The position numbers were made by a program, and so were the translations under genes. Below are positions 6,799 to 7,550 of a DNA stretch of 7,550 bases, one piece after another. The stretch is from contig JACZUZ010000083.1 in assembly GCA_022572905.1 (NCBI GenBank), forward strand, positions 1-7,550. Direction: 5' to 3'. Below the pieces are notes generated by a model. That model saw only the letters and a list, made by a program, of their open reading frames with translations. It was not told the origin of the DNA and did not search any database. Source of the DNA: Candidatus Zixiibacteriota bacterium (lineage in GTDB: Bacteria; Zixibacteria; MSB-5A5; GN15; JACZUZ01). Each line of letters starts with the position of its first letter. Position 1 is the first letter of the stretch.

Positions 6799-7050
6799 CT
6801 ACGCTGAATCAGTAGCGGGGGCCGGGGTCGTGGCGGCTTTTCGCTTCGGCATCGAGAAGTTCGTTCTTTTAGTGATTTTACCCGCTTTCAAACAGGATGT
6901 GCAAACACGCATGCGCTTGGGGACGCCGTTTACCAAGGCGCGAATACGCTGAAGATTCGGATTGAATCTTCGTTTGGTGATGTTATGTGCGTGCGAGACG
7001 TTGTTGCCGCTTACAGGCCTTTTACCGCAGATTTCACAAACTTTGGACAT
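6799..7050 (-). CDS. rpmB: 50S ribosomal protein L28 (bL28), zinc-binding form
   Basis: bL28 is a small structural protein of the large ribosomal subunit. The 83-residue product starts [12 protein letters not shown] and continues with [20 protein letters not shown] (17-36), the family's most conserved stretch. It ends with [13 protein letters not shown] (48-60). Cysteines 5, 8, 50 and 53 make a complete zinc ribbon, the C+ form. A basic and Ala/Pro-rich tail (about 64-83) extends beyond the usual core. ATG at 7048-7050 is chosen because bL28 typically begins MSKxCxxxG. The frame stays open to another ATG at 7098, which would add a 16-residue basic tail ([16 protein letters not shown]) not expected in this family. 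Shine-Dalgarno signals are weak for both starts. It stands alone and convergent with the flagellin gene, with no rpmG or other ribosomal gene in the window. Confidence 0.96.
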   Translation of the reverse strand: MSKVCEICGKRPVSGNNVSHAHNITKRRFNPNLQRIRALVNGVPKRMRVCTSCLKAGKITKRTNFSMPKRKAATTPAPATDSA

Positions 7051-7188
7051 AACTAAACTTTCGGGTCTACTCGATTTTCTTCTTGGTTTCGGGCTCATTT
7101 TTGCGTATTGAACTCACAACTACGCCAAGCCGCCGCGCCCTTTTCGGCGTCTCTACTCCGGTCTAATGCTAAACCGAGAGAGCCAACT

Positions 7189-7216
7189 AATATAGTTTAT
7201 TTCAGTGGCTGAGCAA
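7189..7216 (-). promoter_or_regulatory. Candidate housekeeping promoter for rpmB
   Basis: On the minus strand, TTGCTC (7216-7211) is followed after 16 nt by TATATT (7194-7189). The -10 matches TATAAT at five of six bases and the -35 matches TTGACA at three of six. Initiation near 7182 would give a ~130-nt leader to the chosen ATG, with a CGCCG/CGGCG hairpin at 7131-7149. The match is moderate and other promoters are possible. Confidence 0.35.
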
Positions 7217-7237
7217 GAAATTCGTGAATCAGCGCTT

Positions 7238-7545
7238 CCGAGTCTGCTAACGCTCGGTGCGGCAACACCTTAAGCGCCGCAATGGTCAGACCTGAAAACA
7301 CCCCAAACCTGCCCTACCCACAGGGAGTCAAATCGCCTAAATTCATCCACGGGAGCCGGACCCTCCGGCCAGATAGCCAGACGCTCCGTGACTTGGCCAC
7401 GTTTCGGCCTCGACTTGGTCGCACTCTCGGTCACGGTTGGCGATTTTTGGGAATGGTCATTTCCAGCGCAGAGTGGGTACAATTGCGTGTCAAGTCTGCG
7501 CATGGTGAATGTCATAGCGTAGAAGCCGACGGGCGCTAGTTTTTT
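7238..7545 (+). other. Unassigned hairpin-rich stretch ending in a terminator-like hairpin; possible RNA gene or repeat
   Basis: No recognised gene lies here. The two overlapping open frames (7282-7539 plus, 7270-7515 minus) show no domain I know and no good start signals. Short inverted repeats follow one another: CCGAG/CTCGG (7238-7257), TGCGGC/GCCGCA (7258-7281), CCCT/AGGG (7312-7325), GCCGGA/TCCGGC (7355-7369) and the longer-range CCGTGAC/GTCACGG (7386-7436), which encloses GGCC/GGCC and CGAC/GTCG hairpins. GC is about 60% over 7261-7440. The final TAGCG/CGCTA hairpin (7515-7538) is followed by AG and T6, as at the end of a plus-strand transcript. I checked by eye for tmRNA, RNase P RNA, SRP RNA and tRNA signatures on both strands and found none. 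Confidence 0.3.
7515..7545 (+). terminator. Terminator-like hairpin with T6
   Basis: A 5-bp stem TAGCG (7515-7519) / CGCTA (7534-7538), with a 14-nt loop containing a small CCG/CGG pairing, is followed by AG and TTTTTT (7540-7545). The stem is short, so strength is uncertain. No plus-strand gene in the window would use it unless 7238-7545 is transcribed. Confidence 0.4.
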
Positions 7546-7550
7546 CTGAA

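Noticed and set aside
7270..7539. Two overlapping open frames on opposite strands (85 and 81 codons)
   Set aside because: Neither has a plausible ribosome-binding site or family resemblance. Open frames on both strands of a GC-rich, hairpin-rich stretch are expected by chance.
1..7550. CRISPR array, insertion sequence, tRNA or rRNA genes
   Set aside because: No spaced direct repeats, transposase frames with terminal repeats, tRNA cloverleaf with CCA end, or rRNA motifs were seen on either strand.

Overview
The window carries the 3' end of a division and cell wall (dcw) gene cluster, read left to right as murG (5' end missing), murC, ftsQ, ftsA and ftsZ. After it come a flagellin-type gene on the same strand and a convergent ribosomal protein L28 gene (rpmB) on the minus strand. 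The last ~350 bases have no recognisable gene. The organism is a peptidoglycan-building, probably flagellated, didermal-type bacterium. Two residue patterns, QEQNS in MurG and EADEFDRSF in MurC, are to my knowledge more typical of the FCB side of the tree (Bacteroidetes/Chlorobi and uncultured relatives such as Zixibacteria or Latescibacteria) than of Proteobacteria. This placement is an inference and is not secure.

Layout: 1-5462 is a tight co-directional run. Gaps are short (murC-ftsQ 4 nt, ftsA-ftsZ 15 nt) except for 80 nt before ftsA. MurG and MurC act in lipid II and UDP-MurNAc-peptide synthesis. FtsQ, FtsA and FtsZ are divisome proteins: the Z-ring GTPase, its membrane tether, and the periplasmic scaffold that connects to septal synthesis. 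No murB or ddl lies between murC and ftsQ, where many bacteria carry them. The run ends in a strong intrinsic terminator just after ftsZ (5589-5628).

5629-5928 is a 300-base regulatory stretch. It holds a second perfect-looking dyad (5685-5708), a near-consensus sigma-54 promoter (5779-5794) and a ~124-nt leader. The leader contains a 16-nt tandem repeat and seven GGA triplets, four of them exactly 8 nt apart. It precedes a 257-aa divergent flagellin with an unusual N-terminus and no variable outer domains. The layout suggests flagellar-type transcriptional control, and possibly CsrA-type post-transcriptional control.

rpmB (minus strand) ends in a good minus-strand terminator lying between the two convergent genes, and has a candidate promoter at 7189-7216. 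From about 7238 to 7545 the DNA holds several short hairpins in series and ends in a hairpin plus T6 on the plus strand. It matches no RNA or protein family I recognise and is the least explained part of the window.
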